Shown: piece after piece, positions 29,397 through 63,620 of the stretch | Layout: each line of letters opens with the position of its first letter | Numbering within the stretch: position 1 is the stretch's first letter | DNA from: Orientallactaga sibirica | Taxonomy: Eukaryota > Chordata > Mammalia > Rodentia > Dipodidae | Direction: 5' to 3' | Assembly: GCA_036365145.1 (NCBI GenBank) | Contig: JAEOAD010000015.1 | Span: 39,625,001-39,689,000, forward strand | DNA: 64,000 nt | Position numbers and translations under genes: made by a program | The notes under the pieces: model-generated | What the model saw: only the letters and a program-made list of their open reading frames with translations | Told to the model about the DNA's origin: nothing | Database searches by the model: none

Positions 29397-30070
29397 TGTT
29401 CAGCTCTTTCTAAGCATACATTTGGTTATACTTGTCTACTGATTTGAAGCAAAGAAGGAATGGTTAAAGGACCACATGGTCATTTTTAGAGATGCCTAAG
29501 GCGCTTTTGTAAAAGTCAAATAACAACCAGGTCTGCATAAGACGACAAGCAAGAATTTTATAGTTTAACATGTGAACATGTAATCTCAACTTGTTACATA
29601 ATGCCATCAATATAATTCAGATTCAGGTTTTCAATATGTTAGTAAATTTATGTTTCCATGTCCCATGATATCAAGGCTAAAACTCAGTTCACTGATATTG
29701 ATCTGTTTATGATCACACTTAAAAAAATTGGTTTTAAAATGTTTGTCAAGATAGCCATGTTTCTACTATGTCTGCCAGGCTTTAAATTATCAGGAAAACT
29801 GAGCCTTAACAAAAATCAAGATTTATTTAAACTGTTGAGTTTCTTGTCTAAGCTTTATCTAAGTGTTGCATAAAAGCCCAAACAGATTTTAAACACTTAA
29901 TTAGTTATATTTTATTTTTATATAGTCTTGAGTAACAAAAATGGCACTAAGGGAGGAGTCCATCCTCAGTGACCTTCAAGTCTGTTAATTCCTGACTAGC
30001 TACCTAACAACCTGTTGTGTATGCACATTGTAAACCTTATCAAGATGAACTAGAGTTATTCACAAATATA

Positions 30071-30284
30071 TTTTTAAAAATATTTTATTTTTATTTATTT
30101 GATAGAGAGAGAGAGAGAGAAATTAAGAGAGAGAAGGGGTGCACCAGGGCCTCCAGCCACTGCAAACAAACTCCAGACGCATATGCCCCCTTGTGCATCT
30201 GGCTAACGTGGGCCCTGGGGAATCAAACCAGGGTCCTTTGGCTTTGTAGGCAAACACCTTAACCGCTAAGCCATCCCTCCAGCC
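30071..30284 (-). repeat. Dip-type SINE
   Basis: Reverse copy flanked by tattcacaaatat duplications. Confidence 0.92.
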
Positions 30285-30989
30285 CTATTCACAAATATTA
30301 ATCTAGAGCCTCTGTTCATCGGATTTTTGAACCTGGTGTTTATATTGCAAACTATTATGACATATGACGCATGAAATGTAATGCTATGGGAAGCTCTGAT
30401 AGATGCAGCATGATAATAATGTTTTTAGAAATTGTGTCCTTTTAATCCATGCTGGCTGTCTTCTGTGCTGGAGGCTGTGGTGTTGTGCCCTTCATATCCT
30501 CTTGTGTTCTGCATGGTTGTTAAGGTGTTAAATGAGCTGTATTTAGTCTTTAAAAGGGGATTAATAAAAAAAAATTTCTAAAAATATTCTTCACTACTTG
30601 GTGCTCTTTATTTTGGTTTAAAAATCTGCTTTAAATTTATCAGTTGTCTTTTTAAAACTGGCCAATGGATAGAACAAGAAGTAATTAGAAATGAAATGTA
30701 TTGTCCAATTGCACTTTACATGGGTATGAGGTATCTCAGTAAAATAAAAGAAAAAGTTTTCTTTAAAAATACAATTTCTGTAAATGGGTGCATTCTATAT
30801 ACACTTTGGCCATTCTTCCTGAAGACTATGTAATGTTTGGAGTGTTTTGGTCTACTAAACTGTCTTGGAATTTGATTGGGCTTGTGTGTCTTGAGTTCTT
30901 ATTTCAATATGTCTACGATTTAGGCAATTTCAGTAGGGATTACAAGGTAACTAATTAACCAACTTTATAAGTTTTCAATTTGCCTACAT

Positions 30990-31163
30990 AGAAGAGGGAC
31001 AGACAGAGAGAATGGATATGCCAGGGCCTTTAGCCGCTGCAAGTGGACTCAAGATGCATGAGCCACTTTGTGCATCTGGTTTTACATGAGTATTGGGACA
31101 TGAACTCTGTTTGTTAGGCTTTGCAAGCTAGCACCTTAACAACTGAGCAATCTCTCCAAACCC
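30990..31163 (-). repeat. Dip-type SINE, diverged
   Basis: Reverse copy lacking much of its tail. Confidence 0.8.
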
Positions 31164-31177
31164 CTTGGCTGGGATTT

Positions 31178-31450
31178 TTTTTTTTTGTTGAGAGAGAGAG
31201 AGAGAGAGGGAAAGAGAGAGAGAGAGAGAGGGAAAGAGAGAGAGAGAGAGAGAAGACAGAGAGAGAATTGGCGCACCAGGGACTCAGCCACTGCAATTGA
31301 ACTTGACACTTGTTCCACCTAGTGGGCATATGCAAACTTGCACTTGTGTCACCTTTGTGTGCATGGCTTATGTAGAATCTGGAAAGTATAACATGGATCC
31401 TTAGGCTTTGCAGGCAAGTACCATAACTGCTAAGCCATCTCTCCAGCTTT
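31178..31450 (-). repeat. Dip-type SINE, longer variant
   Basis: Reverse copy with a long (GA)n and an extra middle segment (cacctagtgggcatatgc). Confidence 0.8.
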
Positions 31451-31479
31451 TGGTTGGGTGTTTAACTCAAAAGTTTGGG

Positions 31480-32033
31480 TGTTGGATGCTCATGGTCACC
31501 AACAACTTCCACTGAATCCATGGCATTGTGATTTTGCTGAATGAAATCCAAGGACCATAAAGGGTGAGGTTTAGAAAGATTTTATTATAGAGCTGAAGAG
31601 AAGGAAAGAAGACAGAACTCTTGCATAGCAGGATGGGTTCCCAGAAATGGGATGCCATTGAGCAAGGTCTATTTTAGGAAAGAAAATATAGCAAGAAAGC
31701 TCTAGAGTTGGGAGGGGTCCTGAGAGGGGAATCTGCATGGTGACTCAGATGGGGTTTTCTTAGAGGAATAATGCTTTACTGGGCAAGAGGGGGATGAGCT
31801 GATCAGTCCATTTACCATGCCAGATGTTCAGACACATTGTAGTCTTAGTCACATACTCACGTAAGGTTTCTAGGGAAAGGGCAGGCACTACTTTAAGAAA
31901 AGAGGCATAAGGAAAAAACAGACTCTGCTTCTGGCAGTTTTGGCCTACAGCCAGGTGGAGGCTGTGAGGACTCTATTAGGGCAACACAGATAAGGGAAAA
32001 CTGGATCCCCTTGTTATAGGCTCAAGGACATTC
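31480..32033 (-). mobile_element. Possible LTR preceded by a polypurine tract
   Basis: On the minus strand, aaaagaggggaa is followed by TGTCCTTGAGCC (32033 leftwards), and the segment ends in CATCCAACA at 31480. Contains an antisense AATAAAATC near 31580. Class and TSD not established. Confidence 0.4.
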
Positions 32034-32067
32034 CCCTCTTTTAGCCACAAGAAAAAAATCAGTTCTT

Positions 32068-32323
32068 GGGCTGGAGAGATGGCTTAGTGGTTAAGGCGCC
32101 TGCCTCCTAAGCCTAAGAACACTGGTTCCAATCTCCAGCGGTTCCAATCTCCAGGTCCCACGTTTAGCCAGATGCAAAGTGATGCAAGGGCGCAATGCCG
32201 CACTTGACCACAAGAGGGCAAATGCATCTGGATTTCGTTCACAGCAGCTGAGAGGCTGCTGGCGCACCCTTCTCTATCTGTCTTCTTCTTTCCTCTCCCT
32301 CTCTCTGTGTCTCTCTCTAAAAA
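32068..32323 (+). repeat. Long-form Dip-type SINE
   Basis: Forward long-form copy with TSD aaaaaaatcagttctt. Its CTCF-like core is decayed (ccacaagagggcaa at 32208-32221). Confidence 0.9.
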
Positions 32324-32767
32324 AAAAATCAGTTCTTTATCAGTGCCCTGTTACCTTTGGTTGCCTAGTTAATTTCTAACCTGCTCTTCAAGATTTTTTT
32401 TTTTCTGTTTTACATTTTGACCTTTGTTAAAGTCTTAAGGACTTATGGGTTAAAAATTAAATGCAATTTAACATTCTTAACATTCACAATGCAAGTTATG
32501 TATTCCTGGAATGTATTTAAAAATTCAGTCTTCATCTTCCCCCTCTCAGTCATCCATTAAGTATAGGGTCATAGGGTGGAATCAGGAGGATGCAGAGGTG
32601 ACTGTTTAATATCTTGGCTCTTGAAATGTATAATAGGTGAACACTGGTTGTTGTTTAAAGAATAATTTGTGTGCTTTGTACAATATTTGCCTGACAGAGA
32701 CCTGGGGAAAAATGCAAGGCCATCTGTACCCATACATAGCTGCCTTCCATATTTAGACATTTTAAAT

Positions 32768-32979
32768 ATTTTGTTTTTATTTACTTATTTGAGAGAGAGA
32801 GATAGAGAAGGATAGGGAGAGGGAGAATGGGCACACCAGGGCCTCCAGCCGCTGCAAATGAACTCCAGACATATGTGCCACCTTGTACATCTGGTTTACT
32901 TGGGTGCTGGGAAATTGAACCTGGGTCCTTTGGCTTTGCAAGCAAGTGCCTTAACTGCTAAGCCATCTCTCCAGCCCAT
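32768..32979 (-). repeat. Dip-type SINE
   Basis: Reverse copy flanked by gacattttaa-like duplications. Confidence 0.9.
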
Positions 32980-33086
32980 TTTTTTGACATTTTAAAACCT
33001 TAAGTAAAGATATTATTCCTCTCTTAATAACATTTTATAATTGACTTCAAAGACAAGATTTTATGTTTTATTAAAAATGTTTTATG

Positions 33087-33300
33087 GGGCTGGAGAAATG
33101 GATTAGCAGTTAAGGCACTTGTCTGCAAAGCTGAAGGACCCAGGTTCAATTCCCCAGAACCCACATGAGCCAGATGCACAAGGTGGTACATGTGTCTGGA
33201 ATTCATTTGCAGTGGCTGGAGGCCCTGGTGCACCCATTCACTCTCTCTCTCTCCCTCTTCTCTCTCTTAAATAAATAAATAAATAATAAATATTTTTAAA
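33087..33300 (+). repeat. Dip-type SINE
   Basis: Forward copy with aaataaataaataaat tail and tttatgg duplications. Confidence 0.9.
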
Positions 33301-33305
33301 AGTTT

Positions 33306-33632
33306 TATGGGACCGGGGAGATGTTTTAGTGGATAAAGTGTCTGTTGCACAACTCTGAGTATCTGAGTTCAAATCCCTGGACCCTTCATAAAAGCTGAAA
33401 GCTGAAGTGGGCTTCTGTAATCCCAGTGCCCCATGGCAAGAAAGGAAGTGGACATAGGAGACTTTACCAGAAGTTTGCAAATCAAGCAGTGAATATCAAG
33501 GAGAGAACTTGCTTCAAAGGAGGTAGAATGTGAGGATGGACCTGACAGTTGTCCTCTGATCTCCACATACATGCAGTGGCACTCATGTGCCAGCTCCCAC
33601 TCTCTCCACCTCTGTCACACACAATAAGTAGA
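33306..33632 (+). repeat. B4 SINE
   Basis: gggaccggggagatgtttta head, ggacctgacagttgtcctct and ctccacatacatgcagtggc. Confidence 0.75.
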
Positions 33633-34029
33633 AGGAAAAAAAGAATGCTTATGTGTTCTGCTGTCTATATTTCAGGCTTTTGGCTACTTAGGTAATTACC
33701 TTAACAAAGTCAAGGTTAAATGACCACCATGTAAGCAAGTGTTTTAAAGTGATTGTAGTGCATTTGATACCGTATGTATCTGTGACAAAGAATATAGATC
33801 TATGAACCTGAACTTTACATATTGTGCAAGAGTTTTCAGAATTTAAAAGCATGCAAGGTTTGTACATACAAAGTGATGAATAAGTGTTGTTTTTAGCATA
33901 TTCAGATTTTTAAAAAATCTGCCATTTGTATAATCTTGCTCTTTGAATCCCTGGTTGATATCAATTTTTCCTGGGCAAATAAATATTTTGCGATTATTTA
34001 TATGAGATACATTTTCTTTATTTGTTTAT

Positions 34030-34039
34030 TTTGTTTATT

Positions 34040-34071
<32 letters not shown>

Positions 34072-34266
34072 GAGTGACAGAGAGAAAGAGGAAGATAGGT
34101 AGAGAGAGGATGGGTGTGCCAGGGCCTCCAGCCACTGCAAATAAACTCCAGATGCATACGCCACCTTGTGCATCTGGCTTATGTGGGTACTGGGGAATTA
34201 AGCCTAGAACCAGGGTTGTTAGGCCTCACAGGCAAGCATTTAACCACTAAGCCATCTCTCCAGGCC
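34030..34266 (-). repeat. Dip-type SINE
   Basis: Reverse copy with (TTTA)n lead. Confidence 0.9.
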
Positions 34267-34555
34267 CAAGATACCTTTTCATATAAAAAAATCTCTTTCA
34301 TAACCAGCTTAGTTCACTAAATTTGTAAGAGGTCTGAAGTTCTGATTTTTGTCAGTACATATACCTGTCATCCTACTGAGCCAGGTTCTAAATGTTACTT
34401 TAGGACCTAACATATAAGGACTTCTGTATAGTTCTGATAATATGCTAGTTCTTGTGGTTCTTTCATCTACTATATGTCTCCTGTACGATAGTTTTCTAGG
34501 ATACAAAGCTGAGACCACTTTACCAAGAAATTGTTAATAATGATAACCTTTTTCA

Positions 34556-34930
34556 GGTTTCTGTAAAGAATGCCATTGGATTTTTAATGGGGATTGCATT
34601 AAATGCATAGATTACTTTTGATAAGATTGACTTTTCACAATATTGGTTCTTCTAATCCAAGAACATGTGATGTCTTTTTATTTCCTATTGTCTTCAGCAA
34701 TATCTTGCTTTAGTGTTTTAAAGTTTTCATTGTAGAGATCCTTCACTTCCTTGGTTAGATTTATTCCAAGGTACTTGTTTTTTGAGGCAATTATGAATGG
34801 GAGAGATGGCCTGATTTCATCCTCTGCATGTTTGTTGTTAATATATAGAAAGCTACTGATTTCTGTGTATTTATATTGTATCTTGATACATCTTCAGAGT
34901 ATATTGTTCAGAGAAAAGAGGGCATGTAGT
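34556..34930 (-). mobile_element. L1 ORF2 fragment, antisense
   Basis: Contains ttcattgtagagatccttca, cttccttggttagatttatt and tagaaagctactgatttctg, the reverse of L1 ORF2 interior. Interrupted by stops. Confidence 0.75.
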
Positions 34931-34951
34931 CACAATTGAAATGAAGTCATG

Positions 34952-35050
34952 CTGGGCATAGTACTCCAAGCACTTGCAAAGCTGAAGCAGACAAATCATA
35001 AGTTTGACGTCAGTCTAGCCTTCATGATGAGACCATGTCTCAAACCAACA
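34952..35050 (+). repeat. Old B1-like fragment
   Basis: ctgggcatagtactccaagc ... gatgagaccatgtctcaaa, a diverged B1. Confidence 0.6.
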
Positions 35051-35423
35051 AGATAGAATTGCTTGTGTCAGCCCTTCCAAAAGTAACTAAAGCCAAGAGG
35101 TTATGGAGAAATAGTTCTTAATCATGATTACCTGACACTAAAGAAAATGTGTTCCAACTGGTTTTTGCTTGTATTCTGAAATCTGTTTCAGACATTGGAC
35201 TATTTCATCTCAAGATTGAAATATTTAAGCAAATGTAATCATCCTTGCATGAAGTAAGATTTACTAAAGAAACAAGTGTGCCTTCCCTCTGTCTAGCAGA
35301 GTTTAGAAACACTAGAGCCCAAGAAATTGAAATTTCCCCAGGAATTGAATGCTGGGTAAAGAAAAATCAGAAGTTTGGTGCCAGCCAGAGGAGGAACTTG
35401 CCTTGAGGAAAGATTTGATGACC

Positions 35424-35610
35424 TTGGGGACTGAGAAGATGGCTCTGTGGATAAACCCTTATCATGTAAGTATGAGGACTGGAGTTTGGATCTCTAGGAT
35501 CCATATAAATGCCAGCTGGGTATAGTGGCCAGCCTGTAAACCCAAACACATATGTCCATGCACACAACACAACACAACAACACAAACACACCCATTCCCC
35601 CACACTTACA
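35424..35610 (+). repeat. B4 SINE fragment
   Basis: ggggactgagaagatggctctg head with a CA-rich end. Confidence 0.65.
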
Positions 35611-35777
35611 CACAAATATTTGGCCACCTTGCAGGAGAGACTGGACTTGAGACAATGGGAAGGGTGAGTCCCACCAGTGGGGCCACTGGGACTGCTGAGC
35701 TATGCATACCTCATGCCTTCTATTTACACTTAAAATTTATGTCAGTACCCTGAATATGGATTGAGTGGGTGGGTGAG

Positions 35778-35836
35778 GGGTCCTTTGGCTTTGCAGGCAA
35801 GCACTTTAACCGCTAAGCCATCTCTCCAGCCCTTTT
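35778..35836 (-). repeat. Dip-type SINE, head fragment
   Basis: Reverse copy of only the tRNA-like head, about 280 bases upstream of the CYP4A start codon. Confidence 0.8.
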
Positions 35837-36117
35837 CCTACTTTTATTATTACTTGATTATTTGGTTCATTGAGAACAGGTGTCTAGACCTGGTTTGTTA
35901 GGGAACTACGAGGGCTCAGGCTCTGACACTAATAACTCTGGCAACACTGTCACCATCATAATATAAATCATTTCGATTAATCAATTCCAGCCTCTAAGCT
36001 AGGTCCTTAAGTCACCTCCCACAAGTAGGTGGGACTTCTTTCCAAGTTTTCATCAGGGTAGGATAGTGGAGTTCAGCAACAGTGAGGGCCAATCCATGAT
36101 CCAGAAGCCACTGCATC
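35837..36117 (+). promoter_or_regulatory. CYP4A: CYP4A upstream region
   Basis: Repeat-free 280 bases before the ATG, presumably promoter and 5' UTR. I see no convincing TATA box or DR1-type PPAR element. Confidence 0.4.
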
Positions 36118-58432
<22,315 letters not shown>

Positions 58433-59204
58433 TCCTGGTGGGGACAAGCAGTCACAGGCTTTGAGGGTCTCCTGCCTGCCCTTCTGTCTTTCTGTCACCT
58501 CCTCCTGTGCCTGACTGTCTTCCCTCACGCTGGCTTCTATCTGCTCATCAGTCCTTCGGTTCTCCTGCCTGCTGTGGAGCCTCCTGTCCTCCCCGCTCTC
58601 TTCTTCTTTCTCTCTCACATTCCTCTAGGCTCCCCACCTTCTTATCTGTCTACCTGTCTCCCACCTGGTTGTATCTTTAAATGTTTTTCAAATTCCTGAC
58701 CACTTTTCTGCCCTCCAGCTTCTACCTGGTTTTCTCTGTCTGCTGCTTTGTCTATGCCAATGTGAACTCCCTACTTTGCTGCAATGAAGCAACACTACTT
58801 TCCTGCCTTAAGCAACACTTATTTATATTCACATCTCTGCAGGTCAGATGTCTGTAGTGGCTTTCCTGAGTGAAAATCAAGAGTTGCAAGAGCTCTGAGG
58901 AAGGATCACTTCTTCTGTGTTCCAGCTTCTAGAGTTTTGCCCTCAAGGCCCCCCAGTGAATAGATTTGGCCTCTCAGGGTTATCAAGAATAATCGTCTGC
59001 AATTAAGGTCAACTATTTGTACACATTACTCATTACAACATCTCTTCACAGCAGAACTGGTCTAATGTTTAATTGAGTAACGGTAATTCAGCCCAGCCAC
59101 ACCAAATTAGAACTAATTGAACATGACAGTAAACTTGAAATTCTATGTTTGTCAATTTAGCATGGAGACATATCTCCTTTCAATCTACCGAATCTGAAAA
59201 TAAA
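58433..59204 (+). promoter_or_regulatory. CYP4A: CYP4A 3' UTR with candidate poly(A) signal
   Basis: Repeat-free sequence after the stop codon. The first sense AATAAA that looks usable is at 59199-59204, implying a 3' UTR of about 0.8 kb, reasonable for CYP4A mRNAs. The exact cleavage site is inferred. Confidence 0.55.
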
Positions 59205-59779
59205 GATTTGCTGTTTACCTGAGGTTACATTCCTCTTCATACTGACAACATAGGCACACTTGCTCCAACTGTCCTGAATAGTATTAAAAATACAGTAACA
59301 TTTTCCCCTGAAGACAGTGCAAAGTTGACATGTTCACTATTATTCATGTTCTGTGATGTGATTCGAATTAAGTATTCTCAGTTGATCTCCTACTGCAGCT
59401 GAATGGAATAAAAAGGAAAAGAGAGGTAGATTCATACAGAAAAACATATTCAAAAGAAGATGAGAGAAATGAAGCTTCCTTATCATTCAGTGCTGAGTTC
59501 TTCCACTTCGAACATTATCACAGTAGCATTCTGAACCATCACCTTTCCCCCACCCATTCCATGTTCCCTTTGCCATCAGTTAGCTTCTCAGTAAGTTGCT
59601 TGGTCTTTGCTTGACTGGGTGACACAAACCGTCATCCTCATGATTTTTGGGTCACACATAGTGCTTCCAGAATCAGGTTGTTCTCTTTTTCACTTGCTTT
59701 AGTGACAAGGTGTGTTAGTGCTAGAAAATGTCCTCTGATATTTCCTGCATTCCACACATCCTTTTCATTTCTATATTCA

Positions 59780-59940
59780 ACTTTTTTTTTTTGTGAGAGA
59801 AAGAGAGAAAATGGGTGCGCCAGAAGCCTCTCAAATTCCAGACATGTGCACCCCCTTGTGGGCAAGTGTGGAATTGAGTCACTTTGTGCCTGGCTAAACG
59901 TGGGGCCTGGAGAATTGAACAGGCTTGACAGGCAGGCATA
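59780..59940 (-). repeat. Long-form Dip-type SINE, partial
   Basis: Reverse copy inserted in the CSGALNACT2 retrocopy. Core CCACAAGGGGGTGC at 59848-59861 (minus strand). Confidence 0.82.
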
Positions 59941-60562
59941 AATTGTGCTTCAGTTCTTTCAGCAAGTGGCACAATGATATTAATAATACAATGATATTAG
60001 TAATATCAATCATCTCATTCTTCACTTTCATGAGAGGTCCAAAAGGGCGGAAGAGGGTCACATGTCTGTATTCCATAATGTCTGCTTTCTTAAAAAAGAG
60101 TTCATATTGTGTGCCCTTATCTCTCTCAGTACGATAATAACTGGGAAGCTTGGCTCCTATGCTAACCTGGGCTTTGTCAATCTGGGAATGAAGGAACTGG
60201 AGGAGATCGCTGGGGGTTTGCTCTTTGTTGTCTTGGTAGCCGAGGCCATTGGCCCCTGTGTGCTTTCTCTCTTGCAGTGATCTCATCTTCTCACTCATTT
60301 CCTGCAGCTCCTGCTTCAGCTGGGCAATCTGGCATTTCAGACTGGTTGCTCTGGTTTGGTAATGTTCTTCTTGCTCCTGCAGGAGGGCGTGGTAATACTC
60401 TTTACCATAATTTTCTCTAACAATGCCAGGAAGAGATGCATTTCCATCAGTCTGGGGGGCACATTCCAGAAGGTACATGAATAGTACCAAACTTCAGAGC
60501 AAAGCGAGGCCCAACAGTAGCCAGTGGGTCCGGGTGTGAAGAATTGATTCTCTTCTAGGCAT
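59940..60562 (-). pseudogene. CSGALNACT2: CSGALNACT2 retrocopy, disabled
   Basis: Intronless minus-strand copy of chondroitin sulfate N-acetylgalactosaminyltransferase 2, a Golgi type II membrane enzyme. ATG at 60562, MPRRESILHTRTHWLLLG, then the transmembrane segment; codon 23 (Cys in the parent) is TGA at 60496-60494. The frame continues with LECAPQTDGNASLPG, the coiled stem EHYQTRATSLK, and DNKEQTPSDLLQFLHSQIDKA. After IGAKLPS it jumps to YYRTERDKGTQYELFFKKAD, so a large internal block (including PVRKDKRDELVE in the parent) is missing. A frameshift lies near MIDIT (about 60000), and a SINE interrupts it after PLAERTEA. The catalytic domain is absent. Sequence to the left of the SINE (about 59230-59780) and to the right (60563 to about 61000) may be its UTRs; that is inference. 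Confidence 0.88.
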
Positions 60563-60995
60563 TATTAGTGTGCATTTGCCTAATAAAATGAGCTCATGGC
60601 TTGTTCATACCTTTAGCATAAAGTTACCCAAAATTAAAAACAAAGTTTGGATTTTCATAAAAGGTACCAAAATGAATTCTGCTGTAGTTTATAATTTTTA
60701 TTTCTTCAGTAGTCATGACTACTTGCAGAAATGAGAAATTAAGTTTACTTCCTAGATTGTTACCATGACATCCACACTAAAGGAACCTGATCTATAAAAT
60801 CCATTATATGAGTGGTGACTTTCTGCACAGCCGCCCGCCCATTCGTGAGTCCATCCATCAGCAGCCTCACCCAGGGCAGACAGTGGGTACACCGGGCAGC
60901 TAGTGTCCTGTTACCAAGGCCCCCACCCTCCGCCCCACCCTGGCCCTCCCCGGCCCTCCCGGCACGTGGCCGCACTCACACGCCCAATTCTTTTT

Positions 60996-61244
60996 CTAGT
61001 CCACGGTATTGGTGACCTTTATGGGGACCTTCTTAGCTTGCAAGAAGTTTTCCTTGATCCAGAGCTTGACTTGGGGTGTTTCTGCCTTCCAGTCTTGGTG
61101 CATGGGCTCGGATACCTGAAGGTTTATAACACAGTTGGCTTTCAGCCAGAAAGGCTCTGCATTCTTGCTAGATTCAGGTGCAGTGAGGGACCTTAGTTCC
61201 TCTGGAATTTTGTTTCCCTGCTTGAGACATGTGGAGGACTCCAC
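60996..61244 (-). other. Unrecognised open frame, possible retroposed fragment
   Basis: An 83-codon minus-strand frame with balanced, protein-like composition (Lys, Glu, Trp, few low-complexity runs), e.g. PEELRSLTAPESSKNAEPFW and VSEPMHQDWKAETPQVKLW. I do not recognise the family. It lies beside a GC-rich stretch (60830-60980) and the CSGALNACT2 retrocopy, so it may be part of that insertion or a separate processed fragment. Confidence 0.25.
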
Positions 61245-61794
61245 TAAGGTTTAGTAGCTGTGATTTCTGGAAGGGGTGACACTCCATTGAAATCCAAAAG
61301 TCTCCCAGTTCTTTTCAACAGTTCCTACAGGGTGCCCTATCTTTTACTTCTCTTCTGGCCAGCACCCCTGAGACTATGATCCTCCTAAGACTGACCATGT
61401 TCATCAGACTCATCAGATTTCTGAGCAATATCAGATTAGGGAGTCTTTTTCTTTCCAATTTCCATGCCCTGTAGCCATTGGCTCAAGCACCAGGTCTCTT
61501 GGCAATACCTTATCCCTGGATACAAACTGCCTTGTATCTTTCTAGTTCTCCAATAAACAAATACAGTACAAAGCACACAAACTAGTTCTCCTCCAACCCA
61601 TTACACATATGAAGAGTAGGAAGAGACACATATCCATTCATTACACATATAAAGAGTCACCTCTCTCAGCTTTCCCATGATTATGTTGTTGATGAAATAG
61701 TTAGTAGAGGACTGGGAAAGAAAAAGCAATCCCAAATTTAAATACATTCTCAGTATACATCAATTTACAATTTGAACTTTAAAATTTATTAATT

Positions 61795-61813
61795 TCAGAA
61801 AGAGAGAGGAACA

Positions 61814-61901
<88 letters not shown>

Positions 61902-62054
61902 ATGGGCACACAAGAGCCTCCATCCACTGTAAATGAGCTCCAGGTGCATGTGCCACTTTCTGCATCTGGCTTAAGTGGGTACTAGGGAATCAAACATAGG
62001 TTCTTGGGCTTTGCTGGCAAGCACCTTCACCACTAAGCCATCTCTTCAGCCCTA
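61795..62054 (-). repeat. Dip-type SINE with (CA)n(TA)n(GA)n microsatellite
   Basis: Reverse copy; the tail side holds about 21 CA units (61816-61858), a TA run and (GA)n. Confidence 0.9.
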
Positions 62055-62459
62055 CAATTTAAATTTTTGAAAGGATGAATTAAAATCAATTTTAACCTAC
62101 AAGTATTTTTAGACCTTTACAAAGATTAAAAGTAAAAACAAAAATATTGTGATTTACAACAATAACCAGTGAAGTTCTTGATTAAGTTATCTTCACATAA
62201 TTTTGACAAAATGAAAACTTATGAAATTGGTATTACTTAACTTGTAATATCCACTGAAACCTCCAGCATCTTAACACTTCAGAAACCATCAGCAGGTGGG
62301 CAACATTGCCAAATGTGTAGATGAGGAAGGATAAAGCTAGACTTTGAGAAACAGTAAACGTCAGCATTCTTCTTTCAGGACTCCTCCTTTCCAGAGAATC
62401 AGCACTCCTCCTACTGTTCCAATAGAGAAGCTGGCCCAGTGTCAATGGCAGTGATCTTT
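62055..62459. other. Intergenic, no element recognised
   Basis: AT-rich; no gene or named repeat. Confidence 0.5.
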
Positions 62460-63015
62460 AAACAATCAGTTGCAACTGAAGCTGCTGCAGTCTGTATGCC
62501 CTGGATCTGAACCTACTCACATTTCATCTGTCAAACATATCAGGCCATTACTTTTAAATTCAACTTTTCTCAAGTTCTCAGGACACAGAGTGGCCAGCCT
62601 CTTAACCAGAACATGACATGAACTATCTCCAGCCCTGTCCCAACAAAGTCCTTTCTTTCCCATCTGAAATTTGATGATACAAGTCTCCACAGTTCACAGC
62701 AGTCTCTGCACCTAGGTCTTTCAAAGTCTCATCAGAATAGTCCATCAAGCCAGGTATGGTGGTGCAAGCCTAGGTAGGAGGATTGTATTGAGTTGGACGG
62801 AAGCTTGAGACTACACAGTGAATTCCAGGTCAGCCTCGGCTAGAGCAAGACTATTCCTTGAAAAAGCAAAATAAAATAAATAAATAAATAAATAATCTAT
62901 CATGCTCTGCTTATTGCACTGCAAGGCTTCTCTAATCCAAAGTCCCAAATCCTTCTATATGTCTCCCACAAACAAGTTCCAAAAGATTTAAAGTCACATA
63001 GGTTTATAGCAGGGC
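62460..63015 (-). mobile_element. MaLR interior fragment with nested B1
   Basis: tggccagcctcttaaccaga, ctttcaaagtctcatcagaa and ttgcactgcaaggcttctct match rodent MaLR interior sequence in reverse, with a B1 inserted. Confidence 0.55.
62747..62895 (+). repeat. B1 SINE with internal deletion
   Basis: Forward B1 missing the tttaatcccagcactcggga portion; (AAAT)n tail. Confidence 0.82.
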
Positions 63016-63419
63016 ATCTTCAAATATTGTGTCTTCTATATTTTTACAGTGCATCTCTTTTGAAAAAATACAGTATTCCTAATAGACCTGGTGCTGCACA
63101 CGTAATTTTACTAATAAAAGGATAAATGCCCAGAAATGTTACTTGGTTTCTTTCAAAGTCACAAAGCAAACATTAGAGTGAGGACTATTTTCTCAATATC
63201 TGACATCTGTTTCTCTAATACAAACCTTTTATTTATATAGTATGAAGCTGGTGATGTGTAGGACATGGAGACAGTGCTTCTACATGTCTCTGTCCTTATT
63301 CTTATTGTAGCCTGTCATGGAGTACAGGTCCCTCCCATCATCTCTCCAACCTCATCGCAGGTGATTCTCCCACCACAGGGAAGCTCCTGGATAATGTCAC
63401 CATTTTTCCCATCCTAGAG

Positions 63420-63620
63420 ACTTTTTGCTGGCTATTACTTGCCCCGGAATACCCTTCCCTTATTCTTCACAGTCTGGTCTTTATCACTTAGTTTTAGCCT
63501 TCAGATATGCCCCTATCCAAGCAGGACCTCTCTGTTAGCTATTCTCACAGCACCATGTTTAATTTTCTCCAACACTCATTGTGATCTGTGACTATACAAT
63601 TGATTGTCTATTTTCTCTCT
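63420..63620 (+). repeat. Probable L2 remnant
   Basis: gctattacttgccccggaat to ctcattgtgatctgtgacta fits an L2 3' region, diverged. Confidence 0.5.

Larger units (their letters stand above)
28326..30990. other. AT-rich sequence resembling mRNA 3' UTR
   Basis: Apart from two Dip insertions, this is AT-rich, non-coding sequence with AATAAA-type signals (e.g. near 30562) and no B1/L1 character. It might be retroposed 3' UTR, but I cannot name a parent. Confidence 0.3.

Noticed and set aside
31190..31260. Tandem GA-rich blocks suggestive of an array
   Set aside because: They are expanded (GA)n tracts of Dip SINEs, not CRISPR or satellite units; spacers are absent.
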